Shown: in pieces, positions 1 to 6,667 of the stretch
Layout of the letters: every line of letters begins with the position of its first letter
How positions within the stretch are numbered: position 1 is the stretch's first letter
NCBI GenBank assembly: GCA_964543235.1
Contig: CAZIXE010000053.1
Coordinates: forward strand, 1 to 24,289
Length of the DNA stretch: 24,289 bases
Source: JANMMJ01 sp964543235
Lineage (GTDB): Bacteria > Pseudomonadota > Alphaproteobacteria > Rhizobiales > Aestuariivirgaceae
Direction: 5' to 3'
The notes under the pieces: generated by a model
Databases searched by the model: none
What the model saw: only the letters and a program-made list of their open reading frames with translations
What the model was told of the DNA's origin: nothing
Translations under genes and position numbers: made by a program

Positions 1-54
1 TAGGCCGCAATCCGGCAAAACTGTGAAGTCTTAACGACGAACCCTATCCCGCAG

Positions 55-84
55 TTGACGGTCCTGACGGTCTTCCCATATAAG
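55..84 (+). promoter_or_regulatory. Candidate sigma-70 promoter of the crcB operon
   Basis: A TTGACG box at 55-60 and a TATAAG box at 79-84 are separated by 18 bp, a good match to a housekeeping promoter. Transcription would begin near 91, just before the riboswitch aptamer. Bases 1-54 show nothing I can assign. Inferred from sequence only. Confidence 0.55.
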
Positions 85-96
85 GCGAGTGATTGC

Positions 97-150
97 AGCG
101 GGGATGGAGTCCCCCTTTGAGAACCGCCGTCGTGGCTGATGACTCCTGTC
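97..150 (+). promoter_or_regulatory. Fluoride (crcB-motif) riboswitch, copy 1
   Basis: The segment shows the conserved elements of the fluoride aptamer in order. A GGGG/CCCC helix (100-103 with 111-114) encloses the loop ATGGAGT. A purine-rich linker and an AACCGCC segment (122-128) follow, then a short helix and GGCTGATGACTCC (134-146). The loop GGAGT (106-110) is complementary to ACTCC (142-146), which is the aptamer pseudoknot. The fluoride channel gene crcB lies in the operon below, which strongly supports the call. Fluoride riboswitches normally turn genes on when fluoride is bound. The 3' pseudoknot strand overlaps the downstream terminator, so the platform can be read directly. Confidence 0.93.
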
Positions 151-183
151 GCGTGAAGAGATTTCGCGGCAGGTTTTGTTTTG
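145..183 (+). terminator. Intrinsic terminator acting as riboswitch expression platform
   Basis: CCTGTCGCG (145-153) pairs with CGCGGCAGG (165-173) to give a 9-bp stem with one G-U pair. It is followed by the T-rich run TTTTGTTTT (174-182). The first two bases of the stem belong to the ACTCC pseudoknot strand of the riboswitch (142-146). Terminator and ligand-bound aptamer therefore compete for the same bases. Expected behaviour: early termination without fluoride, read-through into the antiporter-uspA-crcB-DUF190 operon with fluoride. Confidence 0.85.
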
Positions 184-265
184 CCGGCAGGCAGCAACTC
201 CCGACGAAATCCTCTTCACATCGCTAGGCCCGGATGTGGTCCGCCGGGCCACGGAGGAGGATGTG

Positions 266-1435
266 ATGGAGAATGTCTGGCTGGCCTCGGCAGTTTGGCT
301 TGGCCTTGCCCTGCTCGCTTCGGTGATTTCCATCCGGCTGGCCATGTCGGTCGCGCTGATCGAGATCATCGTCGGCATTGCCGCCGGCAATCTGATCGGC
401 CTCGAGATAACGCAGTGGGTCAATTTCCTCGCGGGCTTCGGCGCCATCATCCTCACCTTCCTGGCCGGTACCGAGATCGACAGCGGCGTGGTGCGCAAGC
501 ACCTTGGCGCCAGTGTCGGCATCGGCGTCGTGAGCTTCGCCGCGCCCTATCTGGGCGTGCTTCTCTATGCCCGCTATGTCGCCGGCTGGACGTGGCCTGA
601 AGCGCAGATCGCCGGAATCTCGCTGTCCACCACCTCGGTCGCGGTTGTTTACGCCGTGATGGTCGAGACCGGCTTCAACAAGACCGAACTTGGCAAGATC
701 ATTCTCGCCGCCTGCTTCATCACCGACCTCGGCACCGTCCTCGCCCTGGGTGTCGTGTTTGCCCATTTCGACCTGTGGCTGGGACTGTTCGGCGCCGTGA
801 CGGCCGTCGTCCTGTGGCTGCTGCCCCGCTTTGCGCCGTGGTTCTTCTCCCGGGTCGGCCACCGCGTGAGCGAGCCCGAGACCAAGTTCATTTCTCTCGT
901 CCTGCTGAGCCTTGGCGGCCTTGCCTCGATTGCCGGCAGCGAGGCGGTTCTGCCCGCCTATCTGGTCGGCATGGCGCTGGCGCCGGCATTCCTCGGCGAT
1001 CCCGAACTTCCCCATCGCATGCGCGTCATCGCCTTCACCATTCTGACCCCCTTCTATTTCCTCAAGGCCGGCTCGCTCGTCGATCTCCATGCGGTTGCCA
1101 CCTCGTTCGGCCTGATCTTCGTCTTCCTCGCCCTCAAGATGGTCACCAAATTCGTCGGCATCCTGCCCCTGACCCGGCTGTTCCGCTTCGAGGCCAAGGA
1201 GGGCATGTACACCACCCTGCTCATGTCGACCGGCCTGACCTTCGGCACCATCTCGGCGCTGTTCGGCCTCACCAACAAGATCATTGACCAGCAGCAGTAC
1301 ACCATCCTGGTGACTGCGGTGATCGCCAGCGCCGTGATCCCGACCCAGATCGCCCAGACCTGGTTCAGACCGGCCAAGCGGCCGCTGGCATCCGCTTCCC
1401 AAGGACTCCAGCCACAGGAGAGTGAACATGGTTAA
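266..1435 (+). CDS. Cation/proton antiporter, CPA2 (KefB/NapA-like) family, riboswitch-controlled
   Basis: This 389-residue membrane protein has about a dozen hydrophobic segments along its whole length and no C-terminal TrkA-N domain. It is an antiporter core alone. Segments such as FLAGTEID and FITDLG resemble the conserved helices carrying the ion-coupling acidic residues of monovalent cation:proton antiporters. The start is ATG 266, placed 5 nt after GGAGGAGG (253-260). A longer reading from 176 would run into the terminator and is rejected. It is the first gene behind the fluoride riboswitch, and antiporters are known members of fluoride-switch regulons. It probably corrects cytoplasmic pH or cation balance when HF enters and dissociates. 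It overlaps uspA by 8 nt. The transported ion cannot be told from sequence. Confidence 0.88.
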   Translation: MENVWLASAVWLGLALLASVISIRLAMSVALIEIIVGIAAGNLIGLEITQWVNFLAGFGAIILTFLAGTEIDSGVVRKHLGASVGIGVVSFAAPYLGVLLYARYVAGWTWPEAQIAGISLSTTSVAVVYAVMVETGFNKTELGKIILAACFITDLGTVLALGVVFAHFDLWLGLFGAVTAVVLWLLPRFAPWFFSRVGHRVSEPETKFISLVLLSLGGLASIAGSEAVLPAYLVGMALAPAFLGDPELPHRMRVIAFTILTPFYFLKAGSLVDLHAVATSFGLIFVFLALKMVTKFVGILPLTRLFRFEAKEGMYTTLLMSTGLTFGTISALFGLTNKIIDQQQYTILVTAVIASAVIPTQIAQTWFRPAKRPLASASQGLQPQESEHG

Positions 1436-1847
1436 GCGCATCCTCGCTGCCAATGACGGCTCGGAGGGCAGCAAGCGGGCTTTCACCGCCGCCCTGACTC
1501 TCGCCCGGCAGCTCAAAGCCGAACTGCACATGGTCTGTGTCGAGGAGCTGCCGTATTTTCCGACCTCCGTCGACGAGGTCATCGAGGACAAGCTTGATGC
1601 CAATCACCGCTTCGAGCCGGTCGTGGCCGAGGCCCGGGCCCAGGCCAAGGCCCACCATCTCAAGCTCACGGTCCACATCCTGGCCGGTCATCCCGTGCCG
1701 CGCATCACCGAGACGGTGGCGCAGGAGGCAATCGACCTCCTCGTCATCGGCTACATGGGCCACACGGCCCTCTACAACCGCCTGATTGGCGGCACGACCG
1801 ACCGTCTGGTCGAACTCGCCCCCTGCTCGGTCCTCGTTGTGAAATAG
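1428..1847 (+). CDS. Universal stress protein, UspA family
   Basis: A 139-residue single-domain Usp protein. The N-terminus (VKRILAANDGS) has the first beta strand and the conserved Asp10. Near the C-terminus G108-x2-G111-x9-G121 is followed by GT, close to the ATP-binding Usp signature, and the protein ends in the usual PCSVLVVK strand. The chosen start is ATG 1428, 7 nt after AGGAG (1416-1420); GTG 1422 is a less likely alternative. It overlaps the antiporter stop by 8 nt, which suggests translational coupling. UspA proteins are cytoplasmic nucleotide-binding stress proteins with no single reaction. Here it sits inside a fluoride operon and probably helps the cell tolerate energy and enzyme inhibition. 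Confidence 0.9.
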   Translation: MVKRILAANDGSEGSKRAFTAALTLARQLKAELHMVCVEELPYFPTSVDEVIEDKLDANHRFEPVVAEARAQAKAHHLKLTVHILAGHPVPRITETVAQEAIDLLVIGYMGHTALYNRLIGGTTDRLVELAPCSVLVVK

Positions 1848-1899
1848 CCGCTGTCATGCCAGAGAGGGGTCGGGGATTCGTGTCCGGGAGAAGCAGTGG

Positions 1900-2301
1900 A
1901 TGCTGCAGATATATGCATTGATCATGCTGGGCAGCGCGCTCGGCGGAGCGGCGCGCTACTGGTGCTCGGGCTTCGTCGCCCATGCCTTCGGCGAGACATT
2001 TCCCTGGGGCACCGTCATCGTCAACGTCGTCGGCTCGTTTGTGATCGGCTTCGTTGCCACTCTGACCGGTCCTGACGGACGCATCCTAGTGGGCAGCGAC
2101 GCCCGGCAGTTCATCATGACCGGCCTCTGCGGCGGCTTCACCACCTTCTCCTCCTTCAGCCTGCAGACCCTCAACCTGCTGCGCGACGAGGAATGGCTGC
2201 TGGCCGGCGGCAATATCGGCCTGTCGGTCGCCCTGTGCATGATTTCGGTCTGGCTCGGCCATGTTGCGGCGGCGAGCCTCAACCAGCTCAAGGGACTATG
2301 A
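1900..2301 (+). CDS. crcB: Fluoride ion channel CrcB/Fluc
   Basis: This 133-residue protein has four hydrophobic helices, the standard size for Fluc. Family hallmarks are all visible: GGAARY at 15-20, WGTVIVNVVGSFVIGF at 36-51 with the conserved pore Asn42, and GGFTTFSSFS at 78-87 containing the phenylalanines of the fluoride pore (Phe80 and Phe83). Fluc works as a dual-topology dimer that exports fluoride down its electrochemical gradient through the inner membrane. A single crcB gene, as here, fits a homodimer. ATG 1900 follows GGGAG at 1886-1890. It lies 52 nt after uspA and 3 nt before the DUF190 gene. Its presence confirms the ligand assignment of the riboswitch at 97-150. Confidence 0.97.
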   Translation: MLQIYALIMLGSALGGAARYWCSGFVAHAFGETFPWGTVIVNVVGSFVIGFVATLTGPDGRILVGSDARQFIMTGLCGGFTTFSSFSLQTLNLLRDEEWLLAGGNIGLSVALCMISVWLGHVAAASLNQLKGL

Positions 2302-2304
2302 TCC

Positions 2305-2643
2305 ATGCAAGTTCCCCGCGATGCCGTCCTGCTCCGCATCTTTATCGGCGAGGACGACCGTTTCGAACAGCGCCCGCTCTATGAGGCGATCGTTCTCAAG
2401 GCCAGGGAAATGCACCTGGCCGGCGCCACGGTCCTGCGCGGGCCCATGGGATTTGGCCATTCGAGCCGCATACACACCGCCAAGATCCTGCGACTCTCGG
2501 AAGATCTGCCGCTGGTGATCGAGATCGTTGATGCCGAGGACAAGATCAACGCTTTCGTTGCGGCCATCGACGGCATGATGTCGAGCGGCCTCGTCACCCT
2601 CGAGAAGGTCAAGGTGCTGTATTATGGCACCGCCGCCGGCTGA
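2305..2643 (+). CDS. DUF190 (COG1993) PII-like protein
   Basis: A 112-residue protein with the DUF190 pattern: an early LLRIFIGEDD strand, a YEAIV-KARE helix, a central GATVLRGPMGFG turn, SEDLPLVIEIVD, and a final strand VTLEKVKVLYYG. DUF190 proteins have a ferredoxin-like, PII-related fold and are often encoded next to crcB, but I know of no defined biochemical role. The start ATG lies 3 nt after the crcB stop, with AAGGGA (2289-2294) upstream, so it is probably translated with crcB. A regulatory or channel-partner role is inference from the gene pair. It is the last gene of the plus-strand fluoride operon and ends only 19 nt from the convergent operon. Confidence 0.9.
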   Translation: MQVPRDAVLLRIFIGEDDRFEQRPLYEAIVLKAREMHLAGATVLRGPMGFGHSSRIHTAKILRLSEDLPLVIEIVDAEDKINAFVAAIDGMMSSGLVTLEKVKVLYYGTAAG

Positions 2644-2672
2644 GGCCGATGGGAGCCATCTCTCAGACCGGC
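2635..2672. terminator. Possible bidirectional hairpin between convergent fluoride operons
   Basis: GCCGGCTGAG (2635-2644) is complementary to CTCAG-A-CCGGC (2662-2672), a 10-bp stem with one bulged A and a 17-nt loop. Both operons have their stop codon inside an arm. There is no T-run on either side, so this is a candidate only. Confidence 0.35.
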
Positions 2673-3007
2673 CGGCGCTGCCGGATCCAGTCGGCGATAT
2701 CTGCCGGCTTTCCGGCCAGCAGCTTGAGCCATTTGGACGTGCGCAGATCGAGGCCGCCGCGCCCAGCCTCCTGCCACAGCTCGGTCACCACCAGCAGGTG
2801 CCAGTGACACCTTCCCTTGTGGCTGCACCGCATGTCCAGGACCTCGATCGAGAAAGCATAGACCTGCCCGGCAAAGCGGTGGCGCTCGCGCCGGCACTCG
2901 GCGTCCCCGACCGTCCACATGACGGCATCCAGACTTGGCCTTCCCGACTGAGCGATTGTTTCGATCTGCAGAATGGTCCGCTCATTGGCAATTCGCGGCA
3001 TGGCCAC
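2663..3007 (-). CDS. Hypothetical protein at the end of the MutS-like operon
   Basis: I do not recognise this 114-residue protein. It is read from GTG 3007 or, more likely, from ATG 3001 two codons later, 5 nt behind a GGGGG stretch. It is soluble, with no signal peptide or membrane helix. A Cys/His-rich patch in the middle (CSHKGRCHWH) could bind a metal, and the C-terminal half is rich in Trp, Leu and Lys (LRTSKWLKLLAGKPADIADWI). It starts 15-21 nt after the second MutS-like gene on the same strand and so probably belongs to the fluoride-controlled transcript. The coding call rests on position, spacing and normal composition. No family can be named. Confidence 0.6.
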   Translation of the reverse strand: MAMPRIANERTILQIETIAQSGRPSLDAVMWTVGDAECRRERHRFAGQVYAFSIEVLDMRCSHKGRCHWHLLVVTELWQEAGRGGLDLRTSKWLKLLAGKPADIADWIRQRRPV

Positions 3008-3022
3008 CCCCGTTCGTCACCA

Positions 3023-4558
3023 TCAGACTGCCTCAACCGGTTCATCCGCGGGCACCGCCGCCTGCGCCGCCTCGAAGATCCTTGAATGGAGGTCCCTGCC
3101 ATAGCTCGTCTTCAGGGGGGCTCCGGGTATGATCTTGAAGGTGCGTTCGCCATCGGCCCGGCGCTCGGCGCGCAGAAACATGACATTCTTCTTCCGGCTC
3201 CTGGCAAAGCTGTGCGCCAGCTCATACATGTGGGTCACGAAACAGATCTTGATCCGCCGCGCCAGCAGCGCCCGCAGGATCTGCCTGGCGATCTCGGAGC
3301 CCTCGCGCTCGTTGGTGGCGGCAAACGACTCGTTGAACAGCACCAATGCATTCCTGCCGAGGTGGTTGACGATGTCGCTCATCCGCGCCAGCTCCTCGTC
3401 CAGCTTGCCGCTCTTCATCGTCGAGTCTTCCTCACGCTTGAAATGCGTGAACATGGCCGAACAAACATTTGCGCTGAATGACCGCGCAGCGACGAACATG
3501 CCACATTGCATCATCAGCTGCGCCAGGCCGAGAGCGCGCAGCAGTGTCGACTTTCCACCCTGGTTGGCGCCGGTGATGAAGGTGAGCTCAGCCGCCTTTG
3601 CGTCAACGGCATTCCCCACCACATTCGGCACAATGTTCAGCGACAGACACACGTCGTAGAGATCCTCGCAATGCAGGGTACGCTCGTGCGCAGCGGTCGG
3701 CACGGGGAATGCGGTCGGTTCTCCCTTCCTCGTCAAACGTTCATGCAGGTTCAGGCAGCCCACGTAGAAGGCCAGTTCCGTCCGCAGCGCCGTGAAGAAG
3801 CTGAGGATATGGTCGGTCGATTGGGCCAGGGCATTGGCCACCAGATTGATTCCCTCCTGCCTCAGTTCCGCCAGCGCCCGCGCTCCGGCTTCATCGCGGC
3901 CGGCGATCCGGTAGACAAAGGACGGTGCCGCCCTGCCGAGTATCTGCCTGAGCCAGCCACCGCCATTCCTTGCCGGTTCGCGCAACACGAAATCGATCCC
4001 GACATTGCCCTTGCCCAGCCGCGCGCTGATGGTCACGCCGTCGCGAAACCTGAGCTTGCGAAGATGTTGCTGGATATCTGCGAAATAACTGTCGTCAAGC
4101 TCGCGCTGCAGCATCGCGAACAGATTGACGAAGCCTTCCGACTGGAACGTCCCGGCATGGCCTTCGGCGAACTGCCGCAACGCCATCAGCTTGCCGATGA
4201 ACACTTGCAGCACCTCCACCGCCCGGTGCAGGATGGCGTCAGGATAATTGCTGAAGATGCCCCAATGATGCTTCTTCTCGAGTTCAATCGCCTCGACCGC
4301 GAGTTGATAGATTTGCCGCACCTCGGCCGGGAACATCAGGCAGTCCCTGAGAACTCTTTGGCGATAGAGGATGGCCTGTGGCTCCGCGAGGCTGGTGAGG
4401 ATCACCCGTCGCGCGACGTCCGCGACGAACCCGTCGCCGGCGGCCATGGCATCGACGAGCGTATCGAGTTCCAGGTCCTGCACCAGCGTCCCGGCCTGCG
4501 GCGGAAGCTCCTGCTTGGTGCTGAAGTCCCAGTGCGGATGGAGGAGGCGCGCTTTCAT
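3023..4558 (-). CDS. MutS-like ATPase domain protein, second of a tandem pair
   Basis: This 511-residue protein has a helical N-terminal region (about 1-300) and a MutS domain V-type ATPase at the C-terminus. The P-loop GANQGGKST is at 330-338, THFKREED at 371-378, and the Walker B region ALVLFNE at 404-410. A conserved-looking THMYEL follows at 442-447. The usual Walker B Asp is replaced by Asn409, while the adjacent Glu410 is kept. It has no recognisable MutS mismatch-recognition domain and is much shorter than MutS (about 850 residues). Its ATG overlaps the stop of the upstream paralogue in the sequence ATGA, so the two are probably made in equal amounts and may form a heterodimer. It is controlled by the second fluoride riboswitch. 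The substrate is unknown. Confidence 0.87.
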   Translation of the reverse strand: MKARLLHPHWDFSTKQELPPQAGTLVQDLELDTLVDAMAAGDGFVADVARRVILTSLAEPQAILYRQRVLRDCLMFPAEVRQIYQLAVEAIELEKKHHWGIFSNYPDAILHRAVEVLQVFIGKLMALRQFAEGHAGTFQSEGFVNLFAMLQRELDDSYFADIQQHLRKLRFRDGVTISARLGKGNVGIDFVLREPARNGGGWLRQILGRAAPSFVYRIAGRDEAGARALAELRQEGINLVANALAQSTDHILSFFTALRTELAFYVGCLNLHERLTRKGEPTAFPVPTAAHERTLHCEDLYDVCLSLNIVPNVVGNAVDAKAAELTFITGANQGGKSTLLRALGLAQLMMQCGMFVAARSFSANVCSAMFTHFKREEDSTMKSGKLDEELARMSDIVNHLGRNALVLFNESFAATNEREGSEIARQILRALLARRIKICFVTHMYELAHSFARSRKKNVMFLRAERRADGERTFKIIPGAPLKTSYGRDLHSRIFEAAQAAVPADEPVEAV

Positions 4559-6225
4559 GACGGCACCCTCGCTTTTATCTCTTCGAATGTGAGCCGATGT
4601 TTCTCGGCAATCGACCTGGCATGAGCCCGCCCGTCGGCCCGTCTGCGCATGATCTTGAATGTGCGCTCGGCCGGCCGGCCCGGCACCACCGTGCTCACCG
4701 CGCTCACTGTCTGCGGACCGAGCCGCGACAGTTCGTCGATGAAGGTGACATAGACGCCGAGCATGTCGAGCCCGATCATCCGCTCCAGCACCTTGCGCCC
4801 CAGGAATCGCGCATCCTGGAGCGCCGTTGAGCTGAAGGTTTCGTTCATGATGGCCAGGCTGCGGGGCGAGGCCAGTTCCAGCATCTCATGAACCCTGACG
4901 AGATCATCTTCCAGCTTGCCTCTGAGATTCTTGATATCTTCCTCACGCTCGAAATGCGTGAACAATTCGTCAAACAGAAACAGCTTGGCGCGCCGCCCCG
5001 GTACCGGGCAACCGAGGCTAGCCAGATAGTGAAGCTGACCCAGCATGCGGGCAAAAGTGGTCTTGCCGCCCTGGTTGGGGCCCGACACGACGTAGATCCG
5101 CTCGCGGCCCTTGAGCTCAAAATCGTTGGTGACAACCTTCACGCCCGCGCCTGACAGCTTGTCCGCCAGTGCCAGATCGTAGGCTTCCTCGCCCAGGATG
5201 TGCTTGTCCGTGTCGGATACTTCCGGGTAGGCGAAACGGAGCCCCAATTTCCTGAATCCCGCCATGTAGCCCCGATAGGCAACATAGAACTGCACCTCGC
5301 GCTCGAAGACGGCGATGGTTTCATCCATGAAGCTGCCGCTGCAAAACCGGTCGAGGGCGGCGAACACCTCCGGGTAAAGCCTGGCAACCATGTCGAGTAT
5401 GGCGGCCTCCACATGGTTCATTTCCAGCCATCTCTCGTACTTGACCAGATAGTCCTTGACCGCGCCGCGCTTGAACTTCTCGAACGTCTCCAGCACTGCC
5501 TTGCTGTAGTCCGCTTCGCCCGCGTATTTGCGCACGGTCACCGAACTGCCCTTGACCTGCATGCAGTAGCGTATCGCTGCCAGGCCGGCCTTGAGTTCCG
5601 CAATGTCCTCCTGCAGCGCCTGGAAGTGATCGGACCGGACATAGGCGCCGAGGTACTTTTTCAGCCTCGTGAATCCGCGCGATCTGATTCCCGCCCCGGC
5701 AAGTTCGCGGGACAGCGCACTGACCGCCTCGCTGTAGATTTCGGCGGCATCAAGCGTCCACGCATGCCGCTGGTACCGGTAATGAAGCTTTTGCGCCTGG
5801 GCGAGATGCTCGTGCATGCGGCGCAACTCTCCGGCAAAGTTGTCGATCATGCCGGCGACCCCCGCCCGATCCATGTCATGCAGGACCTCGTGCCGGTAAT
5901 GGACCGCGTCGACGTCTTTGAGGGGCGCCTGGAAGAACGGTTTCAGGTCGTAGTCCTGTTTGCCGGCGGTGAGCGAACTGATCACCTGATCCAGGTTGAG
6001 ATCGCCCAGATAGATGGGCGCATCCGCGGCTTCACCAGCGGCACGGGACGCACGGTTTTCGAACAGGATGCTGCAGAACGCCGGCCCTACGTCTTGGGGC
6101 CCTGCTGGGTAAGCGGTGATTTTGGCAGCCCGCTCGGCTTCAGCGGCACTCTGGCGCGGAACCGCCTTTGAAGACAACATGCCGGCCGGTTGACTCTGGC
6201 CGTTTGCGCCCAACAGAGGTGCCAT
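4555..6225 (-). CDS. MutS-like ATPase domain protein, first of a tandem pair
   Basis: A 556-residue protein with a variable, low-complexity N-terminus (about 1-50), a long helical middle and a C-terminal MutS-type ATPase. The P-loop GPNQGGKTT is at 382-390, THFEREED at 423-430, and the Walker B region SLAIMNE at 456-462. As in its partner, the Walker B Asp is Asn461 and Glu462 remains. The shared THF(E/K)REED motif and the Asn-Glu pair show that the two genes are ancient paralogues. The start ATG 6225 lies 5 nt after GGAGGAG; a longer reading from 6279 would enter the riboswitch platform and is rejected. The ribosome-binding site can be masked by the riboswitch strand. Genes of this type have been noted beside fluoride switches, but no mechanism is known to me. 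Confidence 0.88.
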   Translation of the reverse strand: MAPLLGANGQSQPAGMLSSKAVPRQSAAEAERAAKITAYPAGPQDVGPAFCSILFENRASRAAGEAADAPIYLGDLNLDQVISSLTAGKQDYDLKPFFQAPLKDVDAVHYRHEVLHDMDRAGVAGMIDNFAGELRRMHEHLAQAQKLHYRYQRHAWTLDAAEIYSEAVSALSRELAGAGIRSRGFTRLKKYLGAYVRSDHFQALQEDIAELKAGLAAIRYCMQVKGSSVTVRKYAGEADYSKAVLETFEKFKRGAVKDYLVKYERWLEMNHVEAAILDMVARLYPEVFAALDRFCSGSFMDETIAVFEREVQFYVAYRGYMAGFRKLGLRFAYPEVSDTDKHILGEEAYDLALADKLSGAGVKVVTNDFELKGRERIYVVSGPNQGGKTTFARMLGQLHYLASLGCPVPGRRAKLFLFDELFTHFEREEDIKNLRGKLEDDLVRVHEMLELASPRSLAIMNETFSSTALQDARFLGRKVLERMIGLDMLGVYVTFIDELSRLGPQTVSAVSTVVPGRPAERTFKIMRRRADGRAHARSIAEKHRLTFEEIKARVPS

Positions 6226-6230
6226 CGTCT

Positions 6231-6288
6231 CTCCTCCTATCGTCGGGGCCGTAACGGGCCCGCTGCAGATTGCTGTCAACGATAGGAG
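6231..6288 (-). promoter_or_regulatory. Translational expression platform: Shine-Dalgarno sequestering stem
   Basis: On the minus strand CTCCTATCGT (6288 to 6279) is perfectly complementary to ACGATAGGAG (6243 to 6234). The second arm overlaps the Shine-Dalgarno GGAGGAG (6237 to 6231) of the first MutS-like gene. The first arm begins inside the ACTCC pseudoknot strand of the aptamer (6289 to 6285). Ligand binding should hold ACTCC in the aptamer and free the ribosome-binding site. A small GGGCC/GGCCC hairpin (6260 to 6246) sits in the loop. No T-run follows, so translation control is favoured over termination. Confidence 0.8.
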
Positions 6289-6334
6289 TCATCAGCCTTG
6301 CCGGCGCTTTTCCCGGTGGAGACTCCATTCCCCG
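6283..6334 (-). promoter_or_regulatory. Fluoride (crcB-motif) riboswitch, copy 2
   Basis: On the minus strand, from 6333 down, GGGGA, loop ATGGAG and TCTCC form the first helix. A purine linker with AAAAGCGCC follows, then GGC, then AAGGCTGATGACTCC ending at 6285. The loop GGAGT pairs with ACTCC (6289 to 6285) as the pseudoknot. The core GGCTGATGACTCCT is identical to copy 1, while the helices differ in sequence but keep pairing, as expected for a conserved aptamer. There is one extra A in the first helix compared with copy 1. It lies directly upstream of the MutS-like pair. Confidence 0.9.
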
Positions 6335-6339
6335 TGTTT

Positions 6340-6367
6340 AAGATAGTACCGGTTGCACCGCGGTCAA
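6340..6367 (-). promoter_or_regulatory. Candidate promoter of the MutS-like operon
   Basis: Minus-strand TTGACC (6367 to 6362) and TATCTT (6345 to 6340) are spaced by 16 bp. Transcription would start near 6333, at the first base of the riboswitch helix. This fits an RNA whose 5' end is the aptamer. Inferred from sequence only. Confidence 0.5.
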
Positions 6368-6432
6368 GTCCTCGTCACCTGCCGCGCCATGCGCTTGTCA
6401 TGCACAAGCTCCGCTTGCTACGAGGATCAGCC

Positions 6433-6657
6433 ATGCGGTTTGCTGCCGACTCGTTTGAACTGTGGCTGACACTCGGCTCGCTGGTGGCCGGCCTTGCCGG
6501 CGTCGGCTGGATGGCCGTGCTGGAGCGCCGGCCACGCGACCTTGCCAGGCCGCCCCGGCTCGTCCCGACCACGCCGGTGATGTTCCTCTCGGCTCTCGTC
6601 GCCATCCTCGCGCTTGTGCATCTGCTCAATCTGTTCGGCGTGATGACCGGGCGCTGA
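6433..6657 (+). CDS. Small two-helix membrane protein, unknown function
   Basis: A 74-residue protein starting at ATG 6433, preceded by GAGGA at 6422-6426. Two hydrophobic helices are evident, about residues 10-28 (LWLTLGSLVAGLAGVGWMAV) and 48-68 (VMFLSALVAILALVHLLNLF). A basic, proline-rich cytoplasmic loop (ERRPRDLARPPRL) joins them. I do not recognise the family. The frame is open further upstream to 6298, but that part overlaps the divergent riboswitch promoter and is unlikely to be translated. It stands alone between the divergent MutS-like operon and the convergent nucleoside hydrolase, whose stop is only 10 nt away. Whether it belongs to the fluoride island is open. Confidence 0.62.
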   Translation: MRFAADSFELWLTLGSLVAGLAGVGWMAVLERRPRDLARPPRLVPTTPVMFLSALVAILALVHLLNLFGVMTGR

Positions 6658-6667
6658 ATCGCTCTTT

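Noticed and set aside
97..150. Purine riboswitch, considered because of nearby purine genes
   Set aside because: The conserved elements and pseudoknot fit the fluoride aptamer and crcB is downstream. The purine aptamer three-way junction is absent.
224..1603. 459-residue open frame on the minus strand
   Set aside because: It is antisense to the antiporter and UspA genes, with low-complexity Gly/Asp/Glu/Gln-rich composition typical of a shadow frame in GC-rich DNA.
3506..4624. 372-residue open frame on the plus strand
   Set aside because: It is antisense to a MutS-like ATPase whose Walker motifs are clear; composition is that of a shadow frame.
6226..6279. 18-residue N-terminal extension of the first MutS-like protein
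   Set aside because: It falls in the riboswitch expression platform. The start at 6225 has an ideal Shine-Dalgarno sequence.
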